Below are positions 1-7,339 of a stretch of 10,182 nt of DNA, piece after piece. The notes below the pieces were generated by a model, which did no database searches, was not told the origin of the DNA, and worked only from the letters and a program-made list of their open reading frames with translations. A program made the translations under genes and the position numbers. Where the stretch lies: positions 1 through 10,182 of the forward strand of contig JACMQR010000341.1 in assembly GCA_014376885.1 (NCBI GenBank). The letters run 5' to 3'. The stretch is from Polaromonas sp. (lineage in GTDB: Bacteria > Pseudomonadota > Gammaproteobacteria > Burkholderiales > Burkholderiaceae_C). How positions within the stretch are numbered: position 1 is the stretch's first letter; each line of letters starts with the position of its first letter.

Positions 1-621
1 ATAGTAGTTGCGCCTGTCATTCCGGCCGACCTGATGGGCCGCCGCGCCGACATAGCCGCAGCGCGCTGGCGCATCGAGGCGTCGCTCAGCGATGTGGCGA
101 ACGCCAAGACCCTGTTCTATCCGAACATCAACCTGGTAGCCTTTGCCGGCTTTTCCAGCATCGGCCTGGGCCGGCTGGCGGACGCCGGCAGCCAGCAGTG
201 GGGCGTCGGTCCGGCTTTGCGTCTGCCGATTTTCGAGGCCGGACGGCTGCGCGCCAACCTGCGCGCAAAGACCGCCGACCTCGACGCAGCCATCGAAAGC
301 TACAACGCCGCCGTGGTCGACGCGGTGCGCGAGGTTGCCGATCAGCTGGCTTCCTCGCACGCCATCGGCCGCCAGCAGCTCGAGCAGCAGGCGGCGCAGG
401 ACGCCGCGCAAAGCGCCTACGACATCGCGGTGCAGCGCTACCGGGCCGGGCTGGGCAATTACCTCAATGTGCTGACGGCCGAAACCAGCGTGCTGGCGCA
501 GCGCCGCCTGGCGGTTGACCTGGCCGGCCGCGCACTGCAAACCCAGGTGGCACTGATGCACGCGCTGGGCGGCGGCTATGCGCCCGAGCCCTTGCAGCTC
601 AGCAAAACACTACAAAAATAA
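1..621 (+). CDS. Outer-membrane efflux channel, NodT/OprM family (C-terminal part, 5' end outside window)
   Basis: This is the last 206 residues of an outer-membrane factor, the TolC-like channel of a tripartite pump; family members run to about 480-500 residues, so over half the gene lies upstream. The frame is open from base 1 and reads PVIPADLMGRRADIAAARWR, the signature seen in NodT-family proteins near the middle of the chain. It continues with the second helical-barrel repeat: a strand segment (FYPNINL, then GVGPALRLPIFEAGRLRANL) and long Ala/Gln-rich helices ending in YRAGLGNYLNVLTAE. The ATG at 34 is internal and not the true start. The gene lies 127 bp before the EmrA-type gene on the same strand, so it should supply the outer-membrane exit for that pump. 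The last few codons (TLQK) and the stop lie inside a probable dispersed repeat, so the extreme C-terminus may be recent. Confidence 0.93.
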   Translation: MVVAPVIPADLMGRRADIAAARWRIEASLSDVANAKTLFYPNINLVAFAGFSSIGLGRLADAGSQQWGVGPALRLPIFEAGRLRANLRAKTADLDAAIESYNAAVVDAVREVADQLASSHAIGRQQLEQQAAQDAAQSAYDIAVQRYRAGLGNYLNVLTAETSVLAQRRLAVDLAGRALQTQVALMHALGGGYAPEPLQLSKTLQK

Positions 622-666
622 TAGCTAAAAGCATCCGTCCAGAAAGCACGTAAAGCCTATTTCACC
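610..666. repeat. Degenerate short dispersed repeat of the Comamonadaceae type
   Basis: The stretch begins with an A/T-rich head (ACAAAAATAATAGCT), has a central GTCCAG and ends in AGCCTATTTCACC. From memory this matches the layout of a roughly 55-60 bp element scattered through Polaromonas, Rhodoferax and Acidovorax genomes, in which ATAGCT and AGCC(T)AT ends flank an AGCGCT-type dyad. Here the ends remain as an imperfect inverted pair (AATAGCT against AGCCTATT) but the central dyad is decayed. It overlaps the stop codon of the outer-membrane channel gene. The family assignment is recall, not a search; the imperfect terminal symmetry is visible directly. Confidence 0.5.
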
Positions 667-748
667 GAAAAAACACCTTGCTGCCCGCCATGGGTCCGCC
701 CGTTGAGGGCGCCGGCAAGCCGCTCCTGAACTCCATCCGACCAAGACC

Positions 749-2074
749 ATGACCGCACCTCAAGCATCCGACTCCAAGACCGCCGGCCGCCCGGCCGATT
801 CAGTAGCGCCTGCAGCGGGCAATCCCCGGCGCAAAAAGGCGCTGACCGCGCTGGCCAGCGTCGTCGCCGTGGCCGGCCTGGGCTGGGCGGCCTACGACTA
901 CCTGGTGGCCAGCCATTTCGAGTCCACCGACAACGCCTATGTGCAGGGCAATGTGATCCAGATCACGCCCCAGATCGGCGGCACGGTGCTGGCCATCATG
1001 GCCGACGACACCGATTTCGTGAAGGCCGGCCAGCCCCTGGTGCAGCTCGACCCGGCCGACGCCCGGGTGGCGCTGGACCAGGCCGAGGCGGCGCTGGCCC
1101 AGGCGGTGCGCCAGACGCGCACGCTGTATGCGAACAACGGCGCGCTCGGCGCGCAGGTCGCGCTGCGGGGCGCCGAGGTGGCCAAGGCCAGCAGCGACAT
1201 CGCGCGCGCCGCCGACGATCTGGGCCGGCGCCAGTCGCTCAGCGGCAATGGCGCGGTGTCCGGGGAAGAGCTCAGCCATGCGCAGACGCAGCTGGCCAAC
1301 GCCAGGAGCGCGCTGGCCGCGGCCCAGGCCGGCGTCAGCGCTGCGCGCGAGCAGCTCAGCAGTAACCAAGCCTTGACCGACGGCACCAGCATCGAGCAGC
1401 ATCCGGCCGTGCAGCTGGCCGCCGCCCGGGTGCGTGAAGCATTCCTGGCCACGCAGCGCGCGGTCATGACCGCGCCGGCCGACGGCTATGTGGCCAAGCG
1501 CACGGTGCAGCTTGGCCAGCGGATTGCCGCCGGCATGCCGCTGATGTCGGTGATTCCGCTCAACCAGCTGTGGGTCGATGCGAATTTCAAGGAAGTCCAG
1601 CTGCGCCACATCCGCATCGGCCAGCCGGTGGCGCTGGTGGCCGACCTGTACGGCAAAAAGACCGAATACCATGGCACGGTGGCCGGCCTGGGCGCCGGCA
1701 CCGGCGCGGCGTTTTCCCTGCTGCCCGCGCAAAACGCCACCGGCAACTGGATCAAGGTGGTGCAGCGCGTGCCGGTGCGCATCGCGCTGGACCCGGCGCA
1801 GTTCACCGACCATCCGCTGCGCGTCGGCCTGTCGATGACGGCCGAGGTCGATGTCAGCAGCCAGGGCGGGAAAAACCTCGCCGATGCGCCGCGCGCTGCC
1901 GCGTTGGCGCCCGTGCAGGCGTTTGCACTGCACGACAGCGCTGCCGCCGAGGCCGTCAGGCGCGTCATCGCCGCCAACACCGGCAAGGCCGCCAGGGCAG
2001 CGCCGCCGGCCGATGCCGGCAGCGTCTCGCTGGCCCAGCGGACAGCCGGCGGCGCTGCGCCGCTGGCGCACTGA
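749..2074 (+). CDS. emrA: EmrA-type membrane-fusion (HlyD family) efflux subunit
   Basis: This periplasmic adaptor links an inner-membrane MFS pump to the outer-membrane channel. It has 441 residues. Residues 1-30 form a cytoplasmic Pro/Ala-rich tail ending in RRKK, and one membrane helix spans about 31-50. The family motif STDNAYVQGN (59-68) opens the first half of the lipoyl domain. An Ala/Gln-rich coiled-coil hairpin runs from about 108 to 215. The second lipoyl half starts at MTAPADGYVAKRT, followed by the beta-barrel (LNQLWVDANFKE, then VPVRIALDP). After TAEVDVS (ending at 370) there is an Ala-rich tail of about 70 residues that E. coli EmrA (about 390 residues) lacks. No good Shine-Dalgarno precedes the ATG, but no better start is seen. 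It lies 35 bp before the pump gene on the same strand. The symbol is by family; the substrate cannot be told. Confidence 0.93.
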   Translation: MTAPQASDSKTAGRPADSVAPAAGNPRRKKALTALASVVAVAGLGWAAYDYLVASHFESTDNAYVQGNVIQITPQIGGTVLAIMADDTDFVKAGQPLVQLDPADARVALDQAEAALAQAVRQTRTLYANNGALGAQVALRGAEVAKASSDIARAADDLGRRQSLSGNGAVSGEELSHAQTQLANARSALAAAQAGVSAAREQLSSNQALTDGTSIEQHPAVQLAAARVREAFLATQRAVMTAPADGYVAKRTVQLGQRIAAGMPLMSVIPLNQLWVDANFKEVQLRHIRIGQPVALVADLYGKKTEYHGTVAGLGAGTGAAFSLLPAQNATGNWIKVVQRVPVRIALDPAQFTDHPLRVGLSMTAEVDVSSQGGKNLADAPRAAALAPVQAFALHDSAAAEAVRRVIAANTGKAARAAPPADAGSVSLAQRTAGGAAPLAH

Positions 2075-2109
2075 AGCCGGCGTGCCGGTCCCGCTCCGTC
2101 AAGGCATTC

Positions 2110-3687
2110 ATGGCATCTGCAACCCCTTTCCCGTCTGACCACCTGGCGCCGCCGCCGCCGCTGAGCGGCTCGGCCCGGCTGTGGGGCACGCTGGCGCTGT
2201 CGGCGGCCACCTTCATGAACGTGCTCGACACGTCGATTGCCAACGTCTCGCTGCCGGCCATCGCCGGCGACCTGGGCGTCAGCCCGAACCAGGGCACCTG
2301 GGTGATTACCAGCTTTGGCGTGGCCAACGCGATTGCCGTGCCGCTGACCGGCTGGCTGTCGCAGCGTTTTGGCCAGGTTCGGCTGTTCACCACCAGCGTG
2401 CTGCTGTTCGTGCTGACATCGTGGCTGTGCGGCCTGGCGCCGAACATGACGACCTTGATCATTTTGCGCGTGCTCCAGGGCCTGGTCGCCGGGCCGATGA
2501 TTCCGCTGTCGCAGGCGCTTTTGCTGTCGAGCTACCCGAAGGCGCTGGCCGGGCTGGCGATGGCGCTGTGGTCCATGACCACGCTGGTCGCGCCGGTCAT
2601 GGGGCCGCTGCTGGGCGGCTGGATCACCGACAACATTTCATGGCCGTGGATCTTCTACATCAACATTCCGGTCGGCTTTGGCGCGGCCTTCATCACCTGG
2701 CGGATCTTTCACAAGCGCGAAAGTCCTACCCGCAAGCTGCCGATCGACTCGGTCGGCCTGGGCCTGCTGGTCGTCTGGGTCGGCGCGCTGCAGATCATGC
2801 TGGACAAGGGCAAGGAGCTTGACTGGTTCCATTCCGGCGAGGTAATCGCCCTGGGCGTCGTGGCGCTCGTCGGCCTGATCGCCTTTGTGATCTGGGAGCT
2901 GACCGAGGAGCACCCGGTGGTCGACCTGACGCTGTTTAAAAAGCGCAACTTCTGGGCCGGCGTGCTGGCGCTGTCGGTCGGCTACGGCCTGTTCTTCGGC
3001 AATGTCGTGCTGCTGCCGCTGTGGCTGCAGCAGTTCATGGGCTACACCGCCACCCAGGCCGGCATGGTGCTGGCGCCGGTCGGCGTCATGGCCTTGCTGC
3101 TGTCCCCGGTGATCGGCAAGAACATCGGCCGGACCGACCCACGCCGCTTTGCGGTCTGCGCCTTCGCCGTGTTCGCGCTGGTGCTGTGGATGCGCTCGAA
3201 CTTCAACACCCAGGCCGACATGGGCACCATCCTGATCCCGACGCTGATCCAGGGCGTGGCCATGGCGTGCTTTTTCATTCCGCTGATGACCATCACGCTG
3301 TCGGGCCTGCCCTACGACAAGATTCCGGCCGCCTCGGGGCTGTCGAACTTTGTGCGCATCACCGCCGGTTCGTTCGGCACCTCGATCGCCACCACCGTCT
3401 GGCAGGACCGCGCCGCCATGCACCATGCGCAGCTCAGCGAGTTCGTCAACCCGGGCAGCGTGGCGGCCAGCAACGCCCTGGGCGGCCTGGCCAGCGCCGG
3501 CCTGAGCCCCGACCAGGCGCTGGCCACCGTCAACCGGCTGGTGGACCAGCAGGCCTACATGCTGGCGGCCAACGATGTGTTCTATGCGTCGGCGCTGATC
3601 TTTTTGCTGCTCATTCCGCTGGTCTACCTGACACGACCGACGCACGCCGGTGCGGGCGGCGCCGACGCCGCGGCCGGCGCGCACTGA
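2110..3687 (+). CDS. emrB: EmrB-type MFS drug:H+ antiporter, DHA2 family (14 TM)
   Basis: This inner-membrane proton-driven exporter is the motor of the tripartite pump. It has 525 residues, the usual size for the 14-helix DHA2 group. Visible motifs are the helix-1 motif with FMNVLDTSIANVSLPAI (Asp40 in the membrane), motif A at 81-91 (GWLSQRFGQVR) in the loop after helix 2, and motif C at about 161-171 (APVMGPLLGGW), which marks antiporters. The chain ends with a last helix (FLLLIPLVYLTRP) and a short Gly/Ala-rich tail. The frame is open further upstream, but that part lies inside the EmrA-type gene and reads as an Arg-rich shadow. The ATG at 2110 has AAGG five bases before it and begins a sensible cytoplasmic N-terminus. 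Likely substrates are hydrophobic drugs, fatty acids or uncouplers, as for the family; the sequence does not fix which. Confidence 0.94.
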   Translation: MASATPFPSDHLAPPPPLSGSARLWGTLALSAATFMNVLDTSIANVSLPAIAGDLGVSPNQGTWVITSFGVANAIAVPLTGWLSQRFGQVRLFTTSVLLFVLTSWLCGLAPNMTTLIILRVLQGLVAGPMIPLSQALLLSSYPKALAGLAMALWSMTTLVAPVMGPLLGGWITDNISWPWIFYINIPVGFGAAFITWRIFHKRESPTRKLPIDSVGLGLLVVWVGALQIMLDKGKELDWFHSGEVIALGVVALVGLIAFVIWELTEEHPVVDLTLFKKRNFWAGVLALSVGYGLFFGNVVLLPLWLQQFMGYTATQAGMVLAPVGVMALLLSPVIGKNIGRTDPRRFAVCAFAVFALVLWMRSNFNTQADMGTILIPTLIQGVAMACFFIPLMTITLSGLPYDKIPAASGLSNFVRITAGSFGTSIATTVWQDRAAMHHAQLSEFVNPGSVAASNALGGLASAGLSPDQALATVNRLVDQQAYMLAANDVFYASALIFLLLIPLVYLTRPTHAGAGGADAAAGAH

Positions 3688-3739
3688 ACCCCAGGTCTCG
3701 GACGCACGCGTTGCCGGTCCAGCCAGCCGGGCAGGGGCC

Positions 3740-4741
3740 TCAGGCGGCCTGCGCGGCGGCGGCGATGTCCAGGGAGCGCAGCCGCAGCGCCGGGTCGTGC
3801 ACATCGCACACCAGCAAGAACTCGTTGGCGCTTGTGGCCTGCGCCAGCGCGCTCAGGCCGCCGCGCACCGTGTCCGGGCCGCCAATCACGGCGGCGGCCA
3901 GGAAGTCGCCGATGGCGGCCCGCTCTTGCGGGTGCCGCTGGGCCAGGAAGTTGGCCATCGGCGCCTGCAGGCCGCGGCGGTTTCCGGTCAACAGGCCAAG
4001 CACCCGCCGGTAGGTGCTGCTCGCCAGGTAGTCCGCTTCCTCGTCGGTCGGCGCAGCGATCAGCGGCACGCCGACGGCCACATAGGGCCGGGCCAGCGCC
4101 GACGAGGGCTGGAAATGCTGGCGGTACAGGCCAATGGCTTGCTGCATCAGGCGCGGCGCGAAATGCGCGGCAAATGCAAACGGCAGGCCGCGCTCGGCCG
4201 CCAGTTGCGCTGAAAACAGGCTTGACCCCAGCAGCCAGATCGGCACGTTGGTACCGGCACCCGGCATGGCGATCAGCCGCTGGCCGGGCTGGGCCGGCCC
4301 GAGGAGGCGCTGCAGCTCGGCCACATCCTGCGGAAAATCGTCCGCTGTCTCGGAGCGCTCGCGGCGCAGTGCCCGCATCGTAGCCGGGTCGGTGCCGGGC
4401 GCGCGGCCCAGCCCCAGGTCGATGCGCTCCGGGTACAGCTCGGCCAGCGTGCCAAAGGCTTCGGCCACCACCAGCGGCGCATGGTTGGGCAGCATCACAC
4501 CGCCCGAGCCGACGCGGATGGTGCGCGTGCCGCCGGCAATGTAGCCGACCAGCACAGCGGTGGCTGAACTGGCAACGCCGGCCATGTTGTGGTGCTCGGC
4601 CAGCCAGTAGCGGACAAAGCCCAGGCGTTCGGCATGCCGGGCCGTTTGCAAGGCAATGGCCAGCGCGTCGGCGACGGCGCCGCCTTCGCGCACCGAAACC
4701 AGGTCAAGCATCGACAGGCGGGTGTTTTTCAAGGGGTTCAT
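3740..4741 (-). CDS. LLM-class flavin-dependent oxidoreductase (MsnO8/YhbW-like)
   Basis: This is a luciferase-like monooxygenase fold (TIM barrel) expected to use reduced FMN in the cytoplasm. From the ATG at 4741 it has 333 residues, normal for the family. Diagnostic stretches are [12 protein letters not shown] near the N-terminus (first strand), the YWLAEHHNM segment (45-53), [13 protein letters not shown] (78-90), and [14 protein letters not shown] (106-119). These are the hallmarks of the MsnO8/YhbW subgroup, which has no firmly known substrate. A second in-frame ATG lies at 4750, three codons upstream (MQT); neither start has a strong Shine-Dalgarno, so the choice is open. The frame runs on upstream to 5011, but that part lies over the opposite-strand hydrolase gene and has no family features. 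The stop is 52 bp from the pump gene (convergent), and the start diverges from the alpha/beta hydrolase gene. Confidence 0.92.
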   Translation of the reverse strand: MNPLKNTRLSMLDLVSVREGGAVADALAIALQTARHAERLGFVRYWLAEHHNMAGVASSATAVLVGYIAGGTRTIRVGSGGVMLPNHAPLVVAEAFGTLAELYPERIDLGLGRAPGTDPATMRALRRERSETADDFPQDVAELQRLLGPAQPGQRLIAMPGAGTNVPIWLLGSSLFSAQLAAERGLPFAFAAHFAPRLMQQAIGLYRQHFQPSSALARPYVAVGVPLIAAPTDEEADYLASSTYRRVLGLLTGNRRGLQAPMANFLAQRHPQERAAIGDFLAAAVIGGPDTVRGGLSALAQATSANEFLLVCDVHDPALRLRSLDIAAAAQAA

Positions 4742-4750
4742 TGTCTGCAT

Positions 4751-4857
4751 TCTCGTACTTTGCACAGGGCGCCTGCCGGCGGCCGGGTCCGCCGCCGCTC
4801 TGGATGTGCGAGTTTCCCCTCGTACGGCGGGGCTGGGTATCGTGTTACAAATCGTCA
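4751..4857. promoter_or_regulatory. Divergent promoter region with repeated CTCGTAC
   Basis: This 107-bp gap separates the start of the oxidoreductase (minus) from the start of the alpha/beta hydrolase (plus), so it should hold promoters for both. CTCGTAC occurs at 4752-4758 and again at 4819-4825. The second copy pairs with GTGCGAG at 4806-4812 to make an imperfect inverted repeat (one mismatch, 6-base spacer), a possible regulator site. For the plus-strand gene, TGTTACAAAT at 4843-4852 could be an extended -10 very close to the start codon. I see no convincing -35 boxes. The site assignment is inference. Confidence 0.35.
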
Positions 4858-5943
4858 ATGAAAATGCCGATGCTGCAATTCCTTTGTCCACTCGCGTTCT
4901 GGCTGGCGGTTTTCTTGCTGGGCGCCCCGCCGGTCTGGGCCGCTGCCTATCCTGCGCCCAAAGAAGGCAGTTGGGTGGTGCGCGACTTTCGCTTTCACAC
5001 CGGCCAGACACTGCCCGAGCTGCGCCTGCACTACACCACCGTCGGCAATCCCGCCGGCGAGCCGGTTCTGGTGCTGCATGGCACCACCGGCTCGGGCGCT
5101 GGCCTGCTGACGCCCGGCTTTGCCGGCGAGCTGTTCGGTCCGGGCCAGCCGCTCGATGCCAGCCGCTACTACGTGATACTGCCCGATGCGATCGGCACCG
5201 GAAAGTCCAGCAAGCCTTCGGACGGCATGCGCGCCAAGTTTCCGCAGTACAACTACAACGACATGGTCGATGCCCAATACCGGCTGCTTGCAGAGCACTT
5301 GGGCATCAAGCACCTGCGTCTGGTGATTGGCAATTCGATGGGTGGCATGCAGACCTGGATATGGGGCCAGCGCTACCCCGGCTTCATGGATGCGCTGGTG
5401 CCCATGGCTTCGCTGCCGACCGAAATGGCCAGCCGCAACTGGATCCTGCGCCGCCTCGTCGTCGACTCGATCCGCAACGACCCGGAGTGGCTGAACGGCA
5501 ACTACACCAGGCAGCCGAAAAGTCTGCAGTTCGCCTCGGTGTTCTATGGCTTTGCGAGCAATGGGGGCAACCAGGCGCTCTACAAGGCCGCGCCCACCCG
5601 CGAAAAGGCAGACCAGTTGCTCAACCAGCGGCTGAGCGCGCCGTTCAGCGGCGACGCCAACGACCATTTGTACCAGTGGGATTCATCGCGCGACTACAAC
5701 CCGTCGCCCGGGCTGGAAAAAATCAAGGCAACGCTGCTGGCCATCAACTCGGCCGACGACGAGCGCAACCCGCCAGAACTCGGCCTGCTGCAAAGCGAAG
5801 TCCAGCGCCTGAAAAACGCCCGTTTCGTGATCCTTCCTGCCAGTCCAAACACCGCTGGCCACGGCACGACCGGCCTGCAGGCCAAAGCCTGGGCGCCGTA
5901 CCTGGCCGAATTGCTGCAAAGCGCGCCGCGGCTCGGGCAATAA
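4858..5943 (+). CDS. Exported alpha/beta hydrolase, MetX (homoserine acetyltransferase)-like
   Basis: This protein has 361 residues from the ATG at 4858. A signal peptide covers about 1-28: short Lys-bearing start, hydrophobic core FWLAVFLLG, cleavage near VWA-AA, so it is periplasmic or secreted. The fold follows the MetX branch of alpha/beta hydrolases: [10 protein letters not shown] forms the oxyanion region, the nucleophile elbow is [10 protein letters not shown] with Ser160, the acid is Asp300 or Asp301 in [10 protein letters not shown], and the base is His335 in TAGHGT. The export signal argues against a role in methionine synthesis, which is cytoplasmic, so an ester or amide hydrolase or acyltransferase on an external substrate is more likely. 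Three in-frame ATGs (4858, 4864, 4870) compete and none has a clear Shine-Dalgarno. The longer frame back to 4741 lacks any start signal and would bury the signal peptide. The next gene, 50 bp on, is another exported serine hydrolase. Confidence 0.88.
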   Translation: MKMPMLQFLCPLAFWLAVFLLGAPPVWAAAYPAPKEGSWVVRDFRFHTGQTLPELRLHYTTVGNPAGEPVLVLHGTTGSGAGLLTPGFAGELFGPGQPLDASRYYVILPDAIGTGKSSKPSDGMRAKFPQYNYNDMVDAQYRLLAEHLGIKHLRLVIGNSMGGMQTWIWGQRYPGFMDALVPMASLPTEMASRNWILRRLVVDSIRNDPEWLNGNYTRQPKSLQFASVFYGFASNGGNQALYKAAPTREKADQLLNQRLSAPFSGDANDHLYQWDSSRDYNPSPGLEKIKATLLAINSADDERNPPELGLLQSEVQRLKNARFVILPASPNTAGHGTTGLQAKAWAPYLAELLQSAPRLGQ

Positions 5944-5993
5944 GCGCTGAGCCTCCCAGTTCAAAGTAAAAATTCATCACCTCAAGGAAAACC

Positions 5994-7319
5994 ATGCACG
6001 TCAAACCATTTCGATTTTCTCCGAGCAAGCTGGCTTATGTGTCGGCAGCCTGGATGCTGTCGGCCGTCGCCCAGGCGCAACCGCTTCCCATGGCCACGCC
6101 CGAATCAGTGGGGATGTCGTCGCAGCGGCTGGAAAAGATCACCAGCACCTTCCAGCAGGAAGTCGCCCAGGGCAAACTGCCGGGCGCGGTGGTGATGGTG
6201 GCGCGCAAGGGGAAACTGGTCTACTCGCAGGCTTTTGGCAAACTCAACAATGCCTCGGGCGGCGACATGAAGCCTGACTCGATTTTCCGTATCTATTCGA
6301 TGACCAAGCCGATGGCCTCCACGGCCTTGATGATGTTGGTGGAGGACGGCCAGGTGCAACTGACCGATCCGGTGTCGAAATACCTGCCCTCGTTCAAAAG
6401 CCCGATGGTCAGCGTGCCCGTTGTTGATCCGGCAACCCAGGCCACCACGTTCAAACTGGTTGCCGCCAACAAAGAGCCCACCGTCCAGGATCTGCTGCGT
6501 CACACCTCGGGCATCGCCTACGGCGAGCTGACCAAAAACCCGCTGGTGCGCGAGGCCTACATCAAGGCCGGCGTGTACCGAACCGACATCGACTATGACG
6601 CACGCGACCTGCCGGGCGCGCAAATGGCCGAGGCGCTGGGCAAGGCCCCACTGGCGCAGCAGCCGGGCACTGCCTGGGAATACAGCCTGTCGGTCGATGT
6701 CCAGGGCCGGGTGGTTGAAGCTGTCACGGGCAAGCGCCTGGGCGAGTTCATGGACGAACGTATTTTCAAGCCGCTGAAAATGAAGGACACCGGGTTTTCC
6801 GTGCCGGCGCAGCAGGCTTCGCGCCTGGCAGAAGCCTTTCCCAAGGACCCGGCCACCGGGGCGGTCAACAAGCTGATCGATGTGAGCAAGCCACCCGGCA
6901 ACGATTCGGGCGGTGCCGGGGCGGTGAGCACAGCCGGCGACTACCTGCGGTTTTGCCAGGCCATGCTCAACGGCGGGCAACTCGATGGCGTGCGTATCCT
7001 GTCCCGCTCGACGGTCACCTTGATGACCTCGGACCACCTGGGCAGTGCCATCAACACCAGCATCAATCCGGGCATGCTGCTGCTTGGCGCCCAGGGCTAC
7101 ACCTTCGGCCTGGGCTTTCTGGTCCGGCAGGGCGACGGCATGGCCGGCGTGCACGGCTCTGCCGGCGAATTCATGTGGGCTGGCGCGGCCGGTACCTTCT
7201 TCTGGGCCGAACCCAAGGAGCAGACCTGCACGGTCTACATGTCGCAGTCGCCCAGCCCGCAGCGCGCGTATTACCGCCGGCTTTTGAAGAGTGAGGTCTC
7301 GCAGGCGTTGAGCGACTGA
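5994..7319 (+). CDS. Exported serine hydrolase, class C beta-lactamase fold (EstB-like)
   Basis: This protein has 441 residues. It has a signal peptide of about 28 residues (Lys/Arg-bearing start, hydrophobic stretch, AQA cleavage site before Gln29). The penicillin-binding/class C beta-lactamase fold is shown by the SxxK motif SMTK with Ser102 and Lys105, by a YSL motif with Tyr230 in the place of YxN, and by HGSAGEF with His387 in place of the KTG triad. That combination is typical of EstB-type esterases and related peptidases rather than true beta-lactamases, which carry YAN and KTG. The likely reaction is hydrolysis of short-chain esters or related compounds in the periplasm. AAGGA at 5984-5988 is a good ribosome binding site five bases before the ATG. 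It sits 50 bp after the MetX-like hydrolase and could share its transcript. It ends 20 bp from the convergent lipocalin-like gene. Confidence 0.9.
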   Translation: MHVKPFRFSPSKLAYVSAAWMLSAVAQAQPLPMATPESVGMSSQRLEKITSTFQQEVAQGKLPGAVVMVARKGKLVYSQAFGKLNNASGGDMKPDSIFRIYSMTKPMASTALMMLVEDGQVQLTDPVSKYLPSFKSPMVSVPVVDPATQATTFKLVAANKEPTVQDLLRHTSGIAYGELTKNPLVREAYIKAGVYRTDIDYDARDLPGAQMAEALGKAPLAQQPGTAWEYSLSVDVQGRVVEAVTGKRLGEFMDERIFKPLKMKDTGFSVPAQQASRLAEAFPKDPATGAVNKLIDVSKPPGNDSGGAGAVSTAGDYLRFCQAMLNGGQLDGVRILSRSTVTLMTSDHLGSAINTSINPGMLLLGAQGYTFGLGFLVRQGDGMAGVHGSAGEFMWAGAAGTFFWAEPKEQTCTVYMSQSPSPQRAYYRRLLKSEVSQALSD

Positions 7320-7339
7320 GCGGCAAAAACCGGCCCGCG

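Noticed and set aside
800..2071. 423-codon open frame on the minus strand opposite the EmrA-type gene
   Set aside because: It mirrors a strongly recognised gene; its translation is rich in His, Arg and Gly with no family motif, as expected for the antisense frame of GC-rich coding DNA.
3688..3739. Possible terminator between the convergent pump and oxidoreductase genes
   Set aside because: Only short CCGG-type symmetry is present and there is no T-run on either strand. The 20-bp gap at 7320-7339 likewise shows no terminator.
2638..3804. 388-codon minus-strand open frame opposite the EmrB-type gene, and a 330-codon plus-strand frame at 3021-4013
   Set aside because: Both overlap well-supported genes and have low-complexity Arg/Gln/His-rich translations; they are shadows.
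4656..5969. 437-codon plus-strand open frame over the divergent region and the alpha/beta hydrolase
   Set aside because: It is a different frame from the hydrolase, whose catalytic motifs, signal peptide and length are all right; the alternative frame has none of these.
6105..7154. 349-codon minus-strand open frame opposite the beta-lactamase-fold gene
   Set aside because: Antisense shadow, His/Gly-rich, no start signal and no recognisable domain.
5994..7319. True class C beta-lactamase (antibiotic resistance)
   Set aside because: The SxxK motif is present, but YSL and HGSAG replace the YAN and KTG motifs, which points to an esterase/peptidase of the same fold.
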